Below, piece by piece: positions 7,974-17,080 of a DNA stretch of 58,540 bases; position 1 is the stretch's first letter; every line of letters starts with the position of its first letter. The notes under the pieces were generated by a model. That model did not search any database. It had not been told where the DNA came from and saw only the letters and a list, made by a program, of their open reading frames with translations. Position numbers and translations under genes: made by a program. The DNA comes from Clostridia bacterium (GTDB lineage Bacteria > Bacillota > Clostridia > Oscillospirales > Acutalibacteraceae). The DNA is taken from the NCBI GenBank assembly GCA_017410195.1, contig JAFQRF010000057.1, forward strand, positions 1-58,540. The letters run 5' to 3'.

Positions 7974-10522
7974 TTAATAAATACAGAGTACATGAGGTTG
8001 CTAAGGATTTTGATATTAAAAGCAACATAGTTGTTGATTTGCTTACAAAGCATTTCGACGGTCAGAAAAAGCATATGACAGCTCTCGAAGAAGATGAGCT
8101 TGACCTTATTTTTGAAACCTTTACCAAGGAAAACGAGGTAGAGGACCTCAACGAATATTTTGAGTATATGCCTGCGGCAAAGAAATCCAAGGAGAAGAAG
8201 GAAGAAAAGGCGGAAGAAACCTCTCCCGAGGCTCCTGCGGAAAAGAAAGAAGAACCTGCAGCCGAAAAGAAGCCTGAAAAGAAAAAGGCAGAGAAAAAAG
8301 AGCCGGAGAAGAAGGCGGCTCCCGCAGAAAACAAAGAGCAGAAGCAGGATAAGAAGCCTGAGAAGAAACCCGAGAAGAAGGCTGAAAACAAAGCTGAAAA
8401 GAAGCCCGAGCAGAAATCCGAGCAGAAGCAGAATGCTCAGCAGACAAAGCCCGGCAAGCTTCCTCCCATGCCGCAGAAGAAGCAGCCTAAACCCGAAGAG
8501 GTCAAAGAGAATAAGCCCATGCAGTCAAGAACAAAGGGTGAAATGCGTACAATCGACACTCGCGCCGATAATGTTGACCTTGAAAAATATAACGAGAGAT
8601 ATGAAAATATCGCTCCCGAAAACAAAACAAAGCAGCACGAGGGTGCAGTCAAGAAGCAGAAGCTCAAGCAGAAGAGCCAGCAGTACAGAAAGCAGGGCGG
8701 TATGCGCTCCTCAAGACGTGAAACCGAAGCTGAAAGACTCAAGAGAATTGCTGCCGAAAGAGCAAAGAAGCCCCAGATGCTTCTCAAGCTTCCCGAGGAA
8801 ATTACCGTCGGCGAACTCGCTGCAATGCTCAAGATGACCGCCGCAGAGGTTATCAAAAAGCTCTTCACCCTCGGTCAGATGGCAACCGTAAACGAAGTTC
8901 TCGACTACGAAACCGCCGCTATTGTTGCGGAAGAACTCGGCGCAAAGGTTGAAAAAGAAGTTGTCATCACAATCGAAGACAGAATCATCGATGACCACGT
9001 TGATGACGAGAGCGAACTTATCGCAAGAGACCCTGTTGTTGTTGTTATGGGTCACGTTGACCACGGTAAGACTTCCCTTCTCGACGCAATCAGAAACACA
9101 TCCGTTACGGCAACAGAAGCAGGCGGTATCACTCAGCATATCGGTGCTTACAGAGTTGACCTCAACGGTCAGAAAATAACATTCCTCGATACTCCCGGCC
9201 ACGCCGCATTCACATCGATGCGTCTGAGAGGCGCAATGGCAACGGATATCGCTATCCTTGTTGTTGCCGCAGACGACGGTATCATGCCTCAGACAATCGA
9301 AGCTATCAACCACGCAAAGGCAGCCGGTGTTCAGATTATCGTTGCCATCAACAAGATGGATAAACCCGCCGCAAATCCCGACAGAGTTCTTCAGCAGCTC
9401 ACCGAGCACGAACTCGTTCCCGAAGAATGGGGCGGCGAAACAATCTGTGTTCCCGTTTCCGCACATACAAGAATGGGTATCGATTCACTTCTCGAATCAG
9501 TCCTTCTCGTTGCTGAAATGCAGGAGCTTAAGGCTAACCCCAACCGCTCGGCAAAGGGCGTTGTTATTGAAGCAAAGCTCGACAAGGGCAGAGGTCCCGT
9601 TTCAACCCTTCTTGTTCAGAACGGTACTCTCAAATCAGGCGATATCATTGTTGCGGGTACTTCTGTCGGCCGTGTAAGAGTTATGGTTGACGATAAGGGC
9701 AGAAAGGTTAACGAAGCAGGTCCGTCCGTTCCCGTTGAAATCATGGGTCTTGCAGAAGTTCCTCAGGCAGGCGATGGCTTTGACGCCGTTAACGACGAAC
9801 GTCTTGCAAGAGAGCTTGTTGAACAGAGAAAGGCTAAGGCTAAGGAGGAACAGTTCAAGGAATTCCAGAAGGTTACTCTTGATAACCTCTTTGCATCAAT
9901 TCAGGAAGGTCAGCTCAAAGACCTCAACATCATCATTAAGGCTGACGTTCAGGGTTCGGCAGAAGCTGTCAAGCAGAATCTTATCAAGCTTTCAAACGAC
10001 GAGGTTCGTGTTAAGGTTATCCACAGCGGCGTAGGCGCAATCGTCGAAAGCGACGTAATGCTCGCTAATGCATCAAACGCTATCATCGTCGGCTTTAACG
10101 TAAGACCCGATAACGTTGCGGCAGAGGTTGCCGAGCGCGATGGCGTTGAAGTAAGAACCTACAGAGTAATTTACGAATGCATCGAAGAAGTTGAAGCTGC
10201 TATCAAGGGTATGCTCGCTCCCAAGTTCAGAGATGTTGATATCGGTAAGGCAGAGGTACGCCAGGTTGTCAAGATTTCATCGGTCGGCAACATCGCAGGC
10301 TGCCATGTCACAAACGGTAAGATTACCAGAGGAGCAAAAATCAGAGTTGTGCGTGACGGTATCGTTATCGCCGAGGACGAAATGGCTTCTCTCCGCCGAT
10401 TCAAGGATGACGTTAAGGAAGTTGCTTCGGGCTTCGACTGCGGTATCGGTCTTAACAAGTTCAACGATATCAAGGAAGGCGACGTATTTGAAGCCTTCGT
10501 TACAGAGGAGTACAGAGATTAA
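7970..10522 (+). CDS. infB: Translation initiation factor IF-2
   Basis: 850 residues. IF-2 is the GTPase that places initiator tRNA on the ribosome. An N-terminal IF2N module (1-55) is followed by about 110 residues of Lys/Glu/Pro/Ala-rich repeats (near 70-180), a second IF2N module (about 265-330) and the GTPase domain, with G1 [10 protein letters not shown]3 DTPGHAAF, G4 NKMD and G5 SAHT. Domains II-IV complete the protein ([15 protein letters not shown] and GFNVRP regions). The charged linker is low-complexity and gives spurious open frames on both strands. It overlaps ylxQ by 4 bases and rbfA by 1 base. Confidence 0.97.
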   Translation: MINKYRVHEVAKDFDIKSNIVVDLLTKHFDGQKKHMTALEEDELDLIFETFTKENEVEDLNEYFEYMPAAKKSKEKKEEKAEETSPEAPAEKKEEPAAEKKPEKKKAEKKEPEKKAAPAENKEQKQDKKPEKKPEKKAENKAEKKPEQKSEQKQNAQQTKPGKLPPMPQKKQPKPEEVKENKPMQSRTKGEMRTIDTRADNVDLEKYNERYENIAPENKTKQHEGAVKKQKLKQKSQQYRKQGGMRSSRRETEAERLKRIAAERAKKPQMLLKLPEEITVGELAAMLKMTAAEVIKKLFTLGQMATVNEVLDYETAAIVAEELGAKVEKEVVITIEDRIIDDHVDDESELIARDPVVVVMGHVDHGKTSLLDAIRNTSVTATEAGGITQHIGAYRVDLNGQKITFLDTPGHAAFTSMRLRGAMATDIAILVVAADDGIMPQTIEAINHAKAAGVQIIVAINKMDKPAANPDRVLQQLTEHELVPEEWGGETICVPVSAHTRMGIDSLLESVLLVAEMQELKANPNRSAKGVVIEAKLDKGRGPVSTLLVQNGTLKSGDIIVAGTSVGRVRVMVDDKGRKVNEAGPSVPVEIMGLAEVPQAGDGFDAVNDERLARELVEQRKAKAKEEQFKEFQKVTLDNLFASIQEGQLKDLNIIIKADVQGSAEAVKQNLIKLSNDEVRVKVIHSGVGAIVESDVMLANASNAIIVGFNVRPDNVAAEVAERDGVEVRTYRVIYECIEEVEAAIKGMLAPKFRDVDIGKAEVRQVVKISSVGNIAGCHVTNGKITRGAKIRVVRDGIVIAEDEMASLRRFKDDVKEVASGFDCGIGLNKFNDIKEGDVFEAFVTEEYRD

Positions 10523-10878
10523 TGGCAGGATACAGAATTGACAGAGTGTCCGAAGATATAAGACGAGAAATAGCCGCTATCATGCGTGAGCTTAAGGACC
10601 CGAGAATTCAGGGAATGCTCACCGTTGTCAATGTTGAGGTCAGCTCCGATGCTTCCTTTGCAAAGGTTTATGTCAGTGCAATGGAAGGCATCGAGACCGC
10701 AAAGCTTGCGGTCAAGGGCTTGACCAGCGCAACGGGCTATATCCGCAGAGAGGTCGGCAAAAGACTTCGTCTGCGCAAAACTCCCGAGCTTAAGTTCGTT
10801 GCCGATGACTCCATCGAAAAGGGTATGGGCATCGCAAGAATGATCGGGGACATCACTTCGGACAGTAATGAAGAATAA
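10522..10878 (+). CDS. rbfA: 30S ribosome-binding factor A
   Basis: 118 residues, standard length. RbfA is a KH-fold protein that binds immature 30S subunits near helix 1 of 16S rRNA. Signature elements are YRIDRVSEDIRREIAAIMRE at the start, DPRIQGMLTVVNVEVSSD, AKVYVSAM, and the end LRLRKTPELKFVADDS. It starts at the stop of infB and ends 12 bases before nrnA, as in many Firmicutes. Confidence 0.95.
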   Translation: MAGYRIDRVSEDIRREIAAIMRELKDPRIQGMLTVVNVEVSSDASFAKVYVSAMEGIETAKLAVKGLTSATGYIRREVGKRLRLRKTPELKFVADDSIEKGMGIARMIGDITSDSNEE

Positions 10879-10890
10879 GGAGAGTCAATC

Positions 10891-11856
10891 ATGAGAATTG
10901 ACCTGCGCGAAACTGCAGAAATACTTCAGAGCTTTGATAAAATCCTTCTTTTGTGCCACGCGCATCCCGACGGCGATACCCTCGGCAGCGCAACGGCACT
11001 TGCCCATGCGCTTTCGGCGAAAGGCAAAAAGATAAGGGTTGAATGCTCCGACCCCATTCCCAAGGACTTCGGCTTTATGTTTGAAGGGCTTGCGAATGAG
11101 GAGTTCGAGCCTGAGCTTATCGCAGCAATTGATGTTGCGGATATAAAGCTTCTCGGCAAAGAGTCCGAGGGAAAATATCAGGGAAAGATAGATCTTTGCA
11201 TCGACCATCACGGCTCGAATATGATGTATGCGGATAAGGTCTGCCTTGAACCCGATTCGGCATCCGCCGCAGAAATGATTTATTTTCTGCTTAAAGAAAT
11301 AAATGCGGAATTTACGCCTCAGATTGCATCCTGCCTTTTCACCGGTGTCACAACCGACACGGGCTGCATGCGTTTTTCAAACACAACGCCCAGAACCTTC
11401 GAGGTTGCGGCAGAGCTTGCAAAGCTCGGTGCGGATACCTATAATATCATTCAGATTTTCTTTGAAACAAAAACAAAGACCTATGCTGCTCTTGAGCGTC
11501 TTGCTCTCGACAGCATGAGATTCTATTTCTCCGACCGTTGTGCCGTTATATGCGTAACGCAGGATATGTATAAGCGAAGCGGTTCGGATGAAAGTGAAAC
11601 AGACCGCCTTGCAAATCTTCCCCGTCAGATTGAGGGGGTGCTTGTCGGAGTTTCTATGCGTGAACTCAAAGACGGCAGCTTCAAGGCATCCGTACGCACT
11701 CACGGCGATATTGACGCATCCGCTATCTGTAAAAGACTCGGCGGCGGCGGTCATATGGGGGCGGCAGGCTGCACTCTTTACGGCTCGAAGCAGCAGGCAA
11801 TCAACTCTCTCCTTAAAGAAATTCAGGCGGAGATTGATGCGTTTATTATTGATTAA
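10891..11856 (+). CDS. nrnA: DHH/DHHA1 phosphoesterase, NrnA-type nanoRNase/pAp phosphatase
   Basis: 321 residues. NrnA degrades 2-5-mer RNA and removes the 3' phosphate from pAp. The DHH domain shows the metal-binding motifs CHAHPDGDTLGSA near 23-35, AIDVAD near 72-77 and the defining DHHGSN near 106-111. The DHHA1 domain ends with GGGGHMGAAG near 287-296. Its place behind rbfA and before truB is the usual one in Firmicutes. Confidence 0.92.
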   Translation: MRIDLRETAEILQSFDKILLLCHAHPDGDTLGSATALAHALSAKGKKIRVECSDPIPKDFGFMFEGLANEEFEPELIAAIDVADIKLLGKESEGKYQGKIDLCIDHHGSNMMYADKVCLEPDSASAAEMIYFLLKEINAEFTPQIASCLFTGVTTDTGCMRFSNTTPRTFEVAAELAKLGADTYNIIQIFFETKTKTYAALERLALDSMRFYFSDRCAVICVTQDMYKRSGSDESETDRLANLPRQIEGVLVGVSMRELKDGSFKASVRTHGDIDASAICKRLGGGGHMGAAGCTLYGSKQQAINSLLKEIQAEIDAFIID

Positions 11857-11865
11857 ATTATGTTC

Positions 11866-11891
11866 GGCGGGATGTGGGCATCCCGCCCTAC
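11866..11891 (-). repeat. GTAGGG-anchored palindromic repeat, also a likely terminator
   Basis: GGCGGGAT (11866-11873) and ATCCCGCC (11880-11887) pair around GTGGGC, followed by CTAC and then TTTTGTTT. On the minus strand it begins GTAGGGCGGGAT. It belongs to the same family as 32219-32244 and 42126-42151 and here probably terminates the rimP-nrnA transcript. Confidence 0.7.
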
Positions 11892-11896
11892 TTTTG

Positions 11897-11996
11897 TTTA
11901 ATGAAAAATTAAAAATGAATAAATAATAATTTCGGGCGTATTAAGCGTCGCAGACCCTTAATTTTTCATTTTTCATTCTTCATTATTCATTAAAAC
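11897..11996. repeat. Imperfect inverted repeat of the TTTAATGA...TCATTAAA family
   Basis: The left part reads TTTAATGAAAAATTAAAAAT and the right part TTCATTATTCATTAAA, enclosing a TTTCGGGCGTATTAAGCG core. The same end sequences bound the element at 53907-54135. It is MITE-like in structure and separates truB from the rest of the operon. Confidence 0.6.
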
Positions 11997-12009
11997 GAAA
12001 GGAATTGCT

Positions 12010-12900
12010 ATGACTGGAATAATTCTTCTCGATAAACCAAAGGATATAACCTCTTTCGGCGCTGTTGCAAGGGTGCGCCGCATATGCGGTGAAAAGAAGT
12101 GCGGTCACACGGGTACGCTTGACCCGATGGCGACGGGAGTTTTAACAATAATGCTTGGCGGTGCAACACGATTCTGCGAGCTTTTGCCGAGCCACAACAA
12201 GGCATATATTGCATCGTTCCGTCTTGGCACAACTACCGACACACTCGATATCACGGGCAAAATCCTTGAAACAAGACCCGTCAGTGCAACGGCGGCGCAG
12301 GTTAAAGAAAGGCTCAGGGATTTTGAGGGCGAAATCAGCCAGCTTCCGCCGATGTATTCGGCTGTTTCGGTTGACGGTCAGAGACTTTATGACCTTGCAC
12401 GCAAGGGAATTGAGGTTGAACGTAAGACGAGACAGGTAACGGTTTATTCGGTTGAAATGCTCGGCGAAAACGAGGAAAGCGGTGAATACACAATTGCCGT
12501 TGAGTGTTCATCAGGCACATATATCCGCACTCTTATCGCCGACCTCGGCGAAGCGCTGGGATGCGGTGCGGTTATGACCGACCTTCGCCGCACAAAAGCA
12601 AACGGATTTTCAATAGAAGCTGCCGTCACCCTCGAACAGCTTGCGGCTGCTGCGGATAACGGCAGTTTGAACGATATTATAATTCCGGTTGACAAGGCAC
12701 TCGAAGAATACCCCGTCATCAAAGTCAGCGCCGCTCAGGCAAAACGCTTTTCAAACGGCGGTGAGCTTGACCTTCAAAGGCTGAAATATCCCCGAATGCT
12801 CGGATTTTTCAGAGTTTATGACCCCGATAACAAATTCATCGGTCTCGGAGAAATCGGCACAGGCGACAGCCTGACGGTAAAGCGTGTTTTTACAGGTTAG
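12010..12900 (+). CDS. truB: tRNA pseudouridine(55) synthase TruB
   Basis: 296 residues. TruB makes pseudouridine 55 in the T-loop of tRNAs. The N-terminus GIILLDKPKDITSF and the catalytic motif KCGHTGTLDPMATGVL (catalytic Asp in LDP) are unmistakable. Further family motifs are PPMYSAVSVDGQRLYDLAR and CSSGTYIRTLIADLG; a short PUA-like tail is present. It is part of the infB-type cluster but separated from nrnA by a 150-base repeat region, and a long hairpin follows its stop. Confidence 0.95.
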   Translation: MTGIILLDKPKDITSFGAVARVRRICGEKKCGHTGTLDPMATGVLTIMLGGATRFCELLPSHNKAYIASFRLGTTTDTLDITGKILETRPVSATAAQVKERLRDFEGEISQLPPMYSAVSVDGQRLYDLARKGIEVERKTRQVTVYSVEMLGENEESGEYTIAVECSSGTYIRTLIADLGEALGCGAVMTDLRRTKANGFSIEAAVTLEQLAAAADNGSLNDIIIPVDKALEEYPVIKVSAAQAKRFSNGGELDLQRLKYPRMLGFFRVYDPDNKFIGLGEIGTGDSLTVKRVFTG

Positions 12901-12951
12901 AGTGACGGAAGTAATCCGATAAAAAACACAGTTCGGGTTACTTCCGCCACT
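12901..12951. terminator. Long hairpin between convergent truB and the foldase gene
   Basis: A 19-base arm AGTGACGGAAGTAATCCGA pairs with TCGGGTTACTTCCGCCACT (12933-12951); the two non-Watson-Crick positions are G-U compatible. There is no good T-run on either strand, so it may be a structural or less efficient bidirectional terminator. Confidence 0.55.
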
Positions 12952-12962
12952 CTAATTACGGC

Positions 12963-14603
12963 TTACTGTTTTTTCTCCTCTGCAAGCCTTTTTGTGATTG
13001 TCACATTAACCGTTTTATATGCTTTTTTAATAACCGAGTTATTACGCTTCGGCTCATAATTTTCTTTAATATCATTTTCCGCCTCGGCAGAAAAATCATC
13101 TTCGCTCTTAGAGGTTCTCATGTTGACCTTCCAGTCATAATCCTCGGCGTTTTCTCCGATGTAATAAATTGCGGCACAGCCCGCCTCGGAATCAATCACC
13201 GTTGATTCGCCCGGTTTTCTTGCATCGTCAAAAATCCAGTTTTCAAACACATAATAGAAATCGCCGATTCTTGCATCAAAAGCTTCAGTTCCGCTGATAT
13301 TGATGCACATTTCTTCAAATGACTGCTCATCGGCGGCGCCGTTTTTCCAGCTGTCAAATTGCGTCTGAAGGCTTTCAAGGCGTTTTGCCTTTTCTTCATC
13401 CGTTACGCCTTCTTCATAGTCATAACCGCAGTACATAACCTTGCGGCTGACATTGAGATAAGGAAGCTTCTCAACATATACAAGATAGCGGTAAAGCTGA
13501 CCCTGAATAACATCAATCTCACCGGGAACTCTCTCCTCGCTGAACATCCAGTCCGCAACCTCGTTGCCGAATGTTGTTGATATCGTTTCTTTGTTTATAT
13601 AATTGCAAAGGGTTCTGGTTTCGGCTTCATAGCCCTCACGGGGGAAATTCGAATTTGCATACTCAATAAACTCGGCTTCGGTGCTGACCTTTGCAACCTC
13701 CGCAGCATCGTATTCTCCCTCAATGGGATAAATTCTTCCCACGACTACGGTGTAAGCATTAATATCCTCATCAAGCTCCGTCTGAAGCTCCTGCTCGGAA
13801 TAGCTGTCCGAAAGCTCCTGCTTCATGACGGTTTCGTATTTTTCTTTATAAGCAAGCATGATTTCTCTTGCTTTAAACATAGCCTCGGTATATCCTTCTC
13901 CGTAGAGTTCCTCAAGGAGTTCTTCAACGCTTCTGTGCTGAAATTTGCTTGCGGTTTCGAGAACCTCAAACTGCGATATAGTTGTTGTAACCTCGTTATC
14001 GGTAAGAATAATGCCGCTTTCGAGCGCTCTTTCAAAGCTTCTGTAGTTCGCCTGAACGGTTTCAATTGCTTTGAGCGTGAAATCCTCCGCCCAGGTGTAA
14101 CCCTTATTAAGGCACTGCTGCTCGTCAGGCATTATTTCAGGGTCATAACCCGTACGGTTGGTTCCCGTCTGCTCAATCGAATACTCAATTTCCCTTTTCT
14201 GGAGCGAATACTGATCATAATAATACGAAATAAATTCGGGATGTGAAATTTTTATATCGCCGATTTCAAGAGCAACGCCATGAGCCTTGCAGGCAGCCTC
14301 TCTGTCAATATCCGCCTGAGTAAGAACATCAAAAAATTCCTGCGGCATGCTTGCACCCTTATACTCAACATAGTTATATCCGTTTGCGCCGGGAAGTGTA
14401 TAGGGATTGCCCGTGGCGGAGGTAGTTTCGTTGTTATCCTCACCGGGTTTTACAACAAAAACAACGGTAACAACAATCGCCGCAATAAGCACAAGTGCGG
14501 CAGCTGCAATTATTATTCCTTTGAAGGATTTCTTTTCCTGCTGAGCCTTGACAGGTTCGGCTTTTTTTGCCGGCATTTTAGGCGGCTGTTTTTTCTTGCT
14601 CAT
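12963..14603 (-). CDS. Membrane-anchored PpiC/PrsA-like foldase
   Basis: 546 residues. A Lys/Pro-rich cytoplasmic start is followed by a single membrane helix (about 27-51, IIIAAAALVLIAAIVVTVV) and a large extracytoplasmic part. The central helical region (about 95-290) resembles the SurA/PrsA chaperone portion. Two segments resemble parvulin-type domains: VADWMFSEERVPGEIDVIQG near 370-390 and NWIFDDARKPGESTVIDSE near 475-495. Parvulins isomerise peptidyl-prolyl bonds and help secreted proteins fold. Activity is uncertain because the parvulin motifs are degenerate. It is the last gene of the long minus-strand run, 12 bases after the DUF6472 gene. Confidence 0.7.
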   Translation of the reverse strand: MSKKKQPPKMPAKKAEPVKAQQEKKSFKGIIIAAAALVLIAAIVVTVVFVVKPGEDNNETTSATGNPYTLPGANGYNYVEYKGASMPQEFFDVLTQADIDREAACKAHGVALEIGDIKISHPEFISYYYDQYSLQKREIEYSIEQTGTNRTGYDPEIMPDEQQCLNKGYTWAEDFTLKAIETVQANYRSFERALESGIILTDNEVTTTISQFEVLETASKFQHRSVEELLEELYGEGYTEAMFKAREIMLAYKEKYETVMKQELSDSYSEQELQTELDEDINAYTVVVGRIYPIEGEYDAAEVAKVSTEAEFIEYANSNFPREGYEAETRTLCNYINKETISTTFGNEVADWMFSEERVPGEIDVIQGQLYRYLVYVEKLPYLNVSRKVMYCGYDYEEGVTDEEKAKRLESLQTQFDSWKNGAADEQSFEEMCINISGTEAFDARIGDFYYVFENWIFDDARKPGESTVIDSEAGCAAIYYIGENAEDYDWKVNMRTSKSEDDFSAEAENDIKENYEPKRNNSVIKKAYKTVNVTITKRLAEEKKQ

Positions 14604-14615
14604 ATTTTTTTCACC

Positions 14616-14798
14616 TCAGTTTTGTTTTCTGACTACCTTATATTCATCATACGGGTTGAAATACGGGCATTCAAACTGACCGCCCTGCATGAATCTGTAA
14701 AGCTCGTCCTCGTCAAGATTGACAAGGCATTCGTAGCACTCATATTCCTCATTATAGTCGTAGTGAGCGCAGTTATCACATATGTTTGAGCCTGCCAT
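14616..14798 (-). CDS. DUF6472-type small Cys-rich protein
   Basis: 60 residues. It contains NICDNCAHYDYNEEYECYEC near 5-24 and a later FECPYF, giving two CxxC pairs plus one Cys that suggest a zinc site. The segment NLDEDELYRFMQGG and the end YDEYKVVRKQ match a small protein family of Clostridia remembered as DUF6472; its function is unknown. The start has a GGTGGAG ribosome site, and the gene lies 13 bases after folK and 12 before the foldase gene. Confidence 0.75.
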   Translation of the reverse strand: MAGSNICDNCAHYDYNEEYECYECLVNLDEDELYRFMQGGQFECPYFNPYDEYKVVRKQN

Positions 14799-14811
14799 TT
14801 TGCTCCACCTC

Positions 14812-15312
14812 TCAATAAATCGGGATAATGATTTCCTTCTCGGTTTTTGTTATTCCGTCGGTACCCATATCCCTGAGCTTAGGACCGAAAAACATTCCCG
14901 GAGCGCGCCCCTCGGGATAAAGCTCAAGCAGCGGAGCGAGCACAAACGCTCTTTCAAGCGCACGGGGATGCGGAAGGGTAAGCTCATAGCTCTCCGCCTT
15001 GAAGCCCTCATAAAGAATCAGGTCAAGGTCGATAACCCTCGGTCCGTTTTTCTTTTCTCTGACTCTGCCCATTGCCGCTTCGATTCCGAGGCATTCGCCT
15101 AAAAGCACGGCAGGTGACACCGAGGTTTCGATAAGCAGGGCGGCATTATAAAACTTCAAATCCTCGTCGCAGCCGACGGGTTCCGTTTCATAAACGCCCG
15201 ATGTTTTTATGATTTTTACTCCGCTGAGCTTTGCGATTGCTCTGACAGCGGTGTTTATATTTTCGATTCTGTTGCCGAGATTCGTTCCCAGCGCAATTAC
15301 CGCTTCACTCAT
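14812..15312 (-). CDS. folK: 6-hydroxymethyl-7,8-dihydropterin pyrophosphokinase
   Basis: 166 residues. FolK transfers pyrophosphate from ATP to 6-hydroxymethyl-dihydropterin in folate synthesis. Motifs: ALGTNLGNR at 7-15, SGVYETEPVGC for substrate binding, and ARVREKKNGPRVIDLDLIL-like residues in MGRVREKKNGPRVIDLDLIL near 92-111, then LPHPRALERAFVLAPL. The start overlaps the end of folB by 4 bases, so translation is coupled. Confidence 0.94.
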   Translation of the reverse strand: MSEAVIALGTNLGNRIENINTAVRAIAKLSGVKIIKTSGVYETEPVGCDEDLKFYNAALLIETSVSPAVLLGECLGIEAAMGRVREKKNGPRVIDLDLILYEGFKAESYELTLPHPRALERAFVLAPLLELYPEGRAPGMFFGPKLRDMGTDGITKTEKEIIIPIY

Positions 15313-15680
15313 TTTTCTTCCCCTCTGTTTCTGTAAATTTCAACGCCCACATATTCAAAATCCGCTTTTATGGGAGCTTCCGGCTTTTTAAGAAGAATGC
15401 GAAGGCTCTGAATTTTATCAAAGCTTTCGAAAAGCCCGTCAGCGACTCTCTGCGCCGCTCTTTCAAGCAGATCATCCTTCTGAGACGTGAAAATTTTCGT
15501 TGTTTCCTTTATGATTTTTGCATAGCTGACGGTTTCCTCAACATCGTCGGTTTTGCACGGCACGCTAATGTCAACAAAGGCATCGATATCAAAAACAAAA
15601 CTCTGACCGTCAATTTTTTCCTCTTCATTAACTCCGTGATAAGCAAAAATCTTAAGTCCTCTGACCAAAATTTTATCCAT
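15309..15680 (-). CDS. folB: Dihydroneopterin aldolase
   Basis: 123 residues. FolB cleaves dihydroneopterin to 6-hydroxymethyl-dihydropterin and glycolaldehyde. The sequence shows VRGLKIFAYHGVNEEEKIDG (pterin site and catalytic Tyr), FDIDAFVDIS, the DVEETVSYAKI segment and the C-terminal LLKKPEAPIKADFEYVGVEI. It lies 3 bases after folP and overlaps folK. Confidence 0.94.
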   Translation of the reverse strand: MDKILVRGLKIFAYHGVNEEEKIDGQSFVFDIDAFVDISVPCKTDDVEETVSYAKIIKETTKIFTSQKDDLLERAAQRVADGLFESFDKIQSLRILLKKPEAPIKADFEYVGVEIYRNRGEEK

Positions 15681-15683
15681 AAT

Positions 15684-16511
15684 TCAGACCTTCCTGTAAA
15701 TCGCATCGGCAACTCTTGCGCCCTGCACCGCCGCCGCAACATCGTGGACACGGATTATATCCGCACCGCCCGCAATTGCCGCAGTATGCGCCGCAACCGT
15801 GCCGGGGTCTCTTTGGCGGCAGTCCTCAACGCCGCTCGCATGACCGATAAATCTTTTTCTTGAACCTGCAAAAAGGAGAGCAACGCCCTTGAATTTGAGC
15901 CACTCCGCTTCACGAAGGATTTCAAGATTATCCTCGGTTGTTTTGCTGAAGCCCAGCCCCGGGTCGAGGCAAAGGCTGCTTTTCGGCAGTCCGCAATCGC
16001 CCGCAAGTCTGAGCGCATCAATAAAGAACTGCCTTATTTCATTAACAACGCCGTTCGGATATTCAGCAGTAACACCTGCGCCGCAGGGATTATGCATGAC
16101 AACATAGCCCGCACCGTATTTTTTCGCAAGCGATGCCATATCGGAATTGAAAACGCCGCTGATGTCATTGATTATATCCGCACCCATCGAGAGCGCCGCT
16201 TCGGCGCAGACGGGATAAAATGTATCAACCGAAACCGCAACGGAAACCTCTTTTCTTACCGCTTCGAGAATCGGAAGAAGTCTTTTTTTCTCTTCCTCTC
16301 CCGAAAGGATAATGGCATCGGGTCGTGTTGAATTTGCGCCGATATCGATTATATCCGCACCCTCTGCCTGCATTCTGAGCGCATGCTCAACCGCCGCCTC
16401 GGGCGAATTATAAAGTCCGCCGTCGGAAAAGGAATCGGGGGTGCAGTTAAGAATTCCCATAACATAGGTTTTTTTGCCGAGAGGGAATTCGTATTTTCCT
16501 GCCTTAAACAT
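15684..16511 (-). CDS. folP: Dihydropteroate synthase
   Basis: 275 residues. FolP condenses p-aminobenzoate with the pterin pyrophosphate and is the sulfonamide target. Visible motifs: MGILNCTPDSFSDGG near 19-33, DIIDIGANSTRPDA near 55-68 (here ANSTRP replaces the more common GESTRP), SVDTFYP, DIINDISG, VMHNPCG and SRKRFIG near 217-223. It begins right after folE with a GAGGAAG ribosome site and is followed by folB. Confidence 0.94.
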   Translation of the reverse strand: MFKAGKYEFPLGKKTYVMGILNCTPDSFSDGGLYNSPEAAVEHALRMQAEGADIIDIGANSTRPDAIILSGEEEKKRLLPILEAVRKEVSVAVSVDTFYPVCAEAALSMGADIINDISGVFNSDMASLAKKYGAGYVVMHNPCGAGVTAEYPNGVVNEIRQFFIDALRLAGDCGLPKSSLCLDPGLGFSKTTEDNLEILREAEWLKFKGVALLFAGSRKRFIGHASGVEDCRQRDPGTVAAHTAAIAGGADIIRVHDVAAAVQGARVADAIYRKV

Positions 16512-16512
16512 T

Positions 16513-17076
16513 TTATCTTCCTCCGGTCAGAAGCGAAATTGCTTCCGCCCTCGTTTTTGAATCGCTTCTCATTGTACCCCTGAGTGCCGAAGTCCTCGTC
16601 TGCGCACCTGAAGCCCTTGCGCCTCGCATCGTCATGCAGAGATGCTCTGCCTCAACAACAACCGCAACGCCCTGTGGGCTGAGGTTTTCATCAAGGAAAT
16701 CCGCAATCTGCGCCGTCAGACGTTCCTGAAGCTGAGGTCTTTTTGCAAAGGATTCAACTATCCTCGCAAGCTTTGAAAGACCGATAACCTTGCCGTCGGA
16801 GGGGATATAGGCGATATGCGCCTTACCCATAAACGGTATGAGATGATGCTCGCACATCGAGTAAAGCGGAATGTCACGAACAACAACCATCTCTTCGTTA
16901 CCGCTTTCATTAAAAAGCTTGAGATGTCTTGTGGGGTTATCTTCAAGACCGGAGAAAATCTCCTCATACATCCTCGCAACTCTTGCGGGAGTTTCAACAA
17001 GACCTTCTCTGTCGGGGTCTTCTCCGATGGCAATGAGAATTTCTCTCACCGCCGCCTCTATTCTTTGTTTATCCAT
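16513..17076 (-). CDS. folE: GTP cyclohydrolase I
   Basis: 187 residues from the ATG at 17076, chosen because GAAAGG lies 8 bases before it and the upstream stop lies just before it. FolE converts GTP to dihydroneopterin triphosphate. Motifs: [20 protein letters not shown] near the start, the zinc-site segment [20 protein letters not shown], and [20 protein letters not shown], with conserved Cys and His ligands present. It heads the folE-folP-folB-folK set inside the longer minus-strand operon. Confidence 0.95.
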   Translation of the reverse strand: MDKQRIEAAVREILIAIGEDPDREGLVETPARVARMYEEIFSGLEDNPTRHLKLFNESGNEEMVVVRDIPLYSMCEHHLIPFMGKAHIAYIPSDGKVIGLSKLARIVESFAKRPQLQERLTAQIADFLDENLSPQGVAVVVEAEHLCMTMRGARASGAQTRTSALRGTMRSDSKTRAEAISLLTGGR

Positions 17077-17080
17077 ATTA

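Noticed and set aside
8062-8837. Long frames on both strands over the infB Lys/Glu-rich linker
   Set aside because: They are shadows of a low-complexity coding region; their composition (poly Arg/Ser or Phe/Ser) is not protein-like, and infB is certain.
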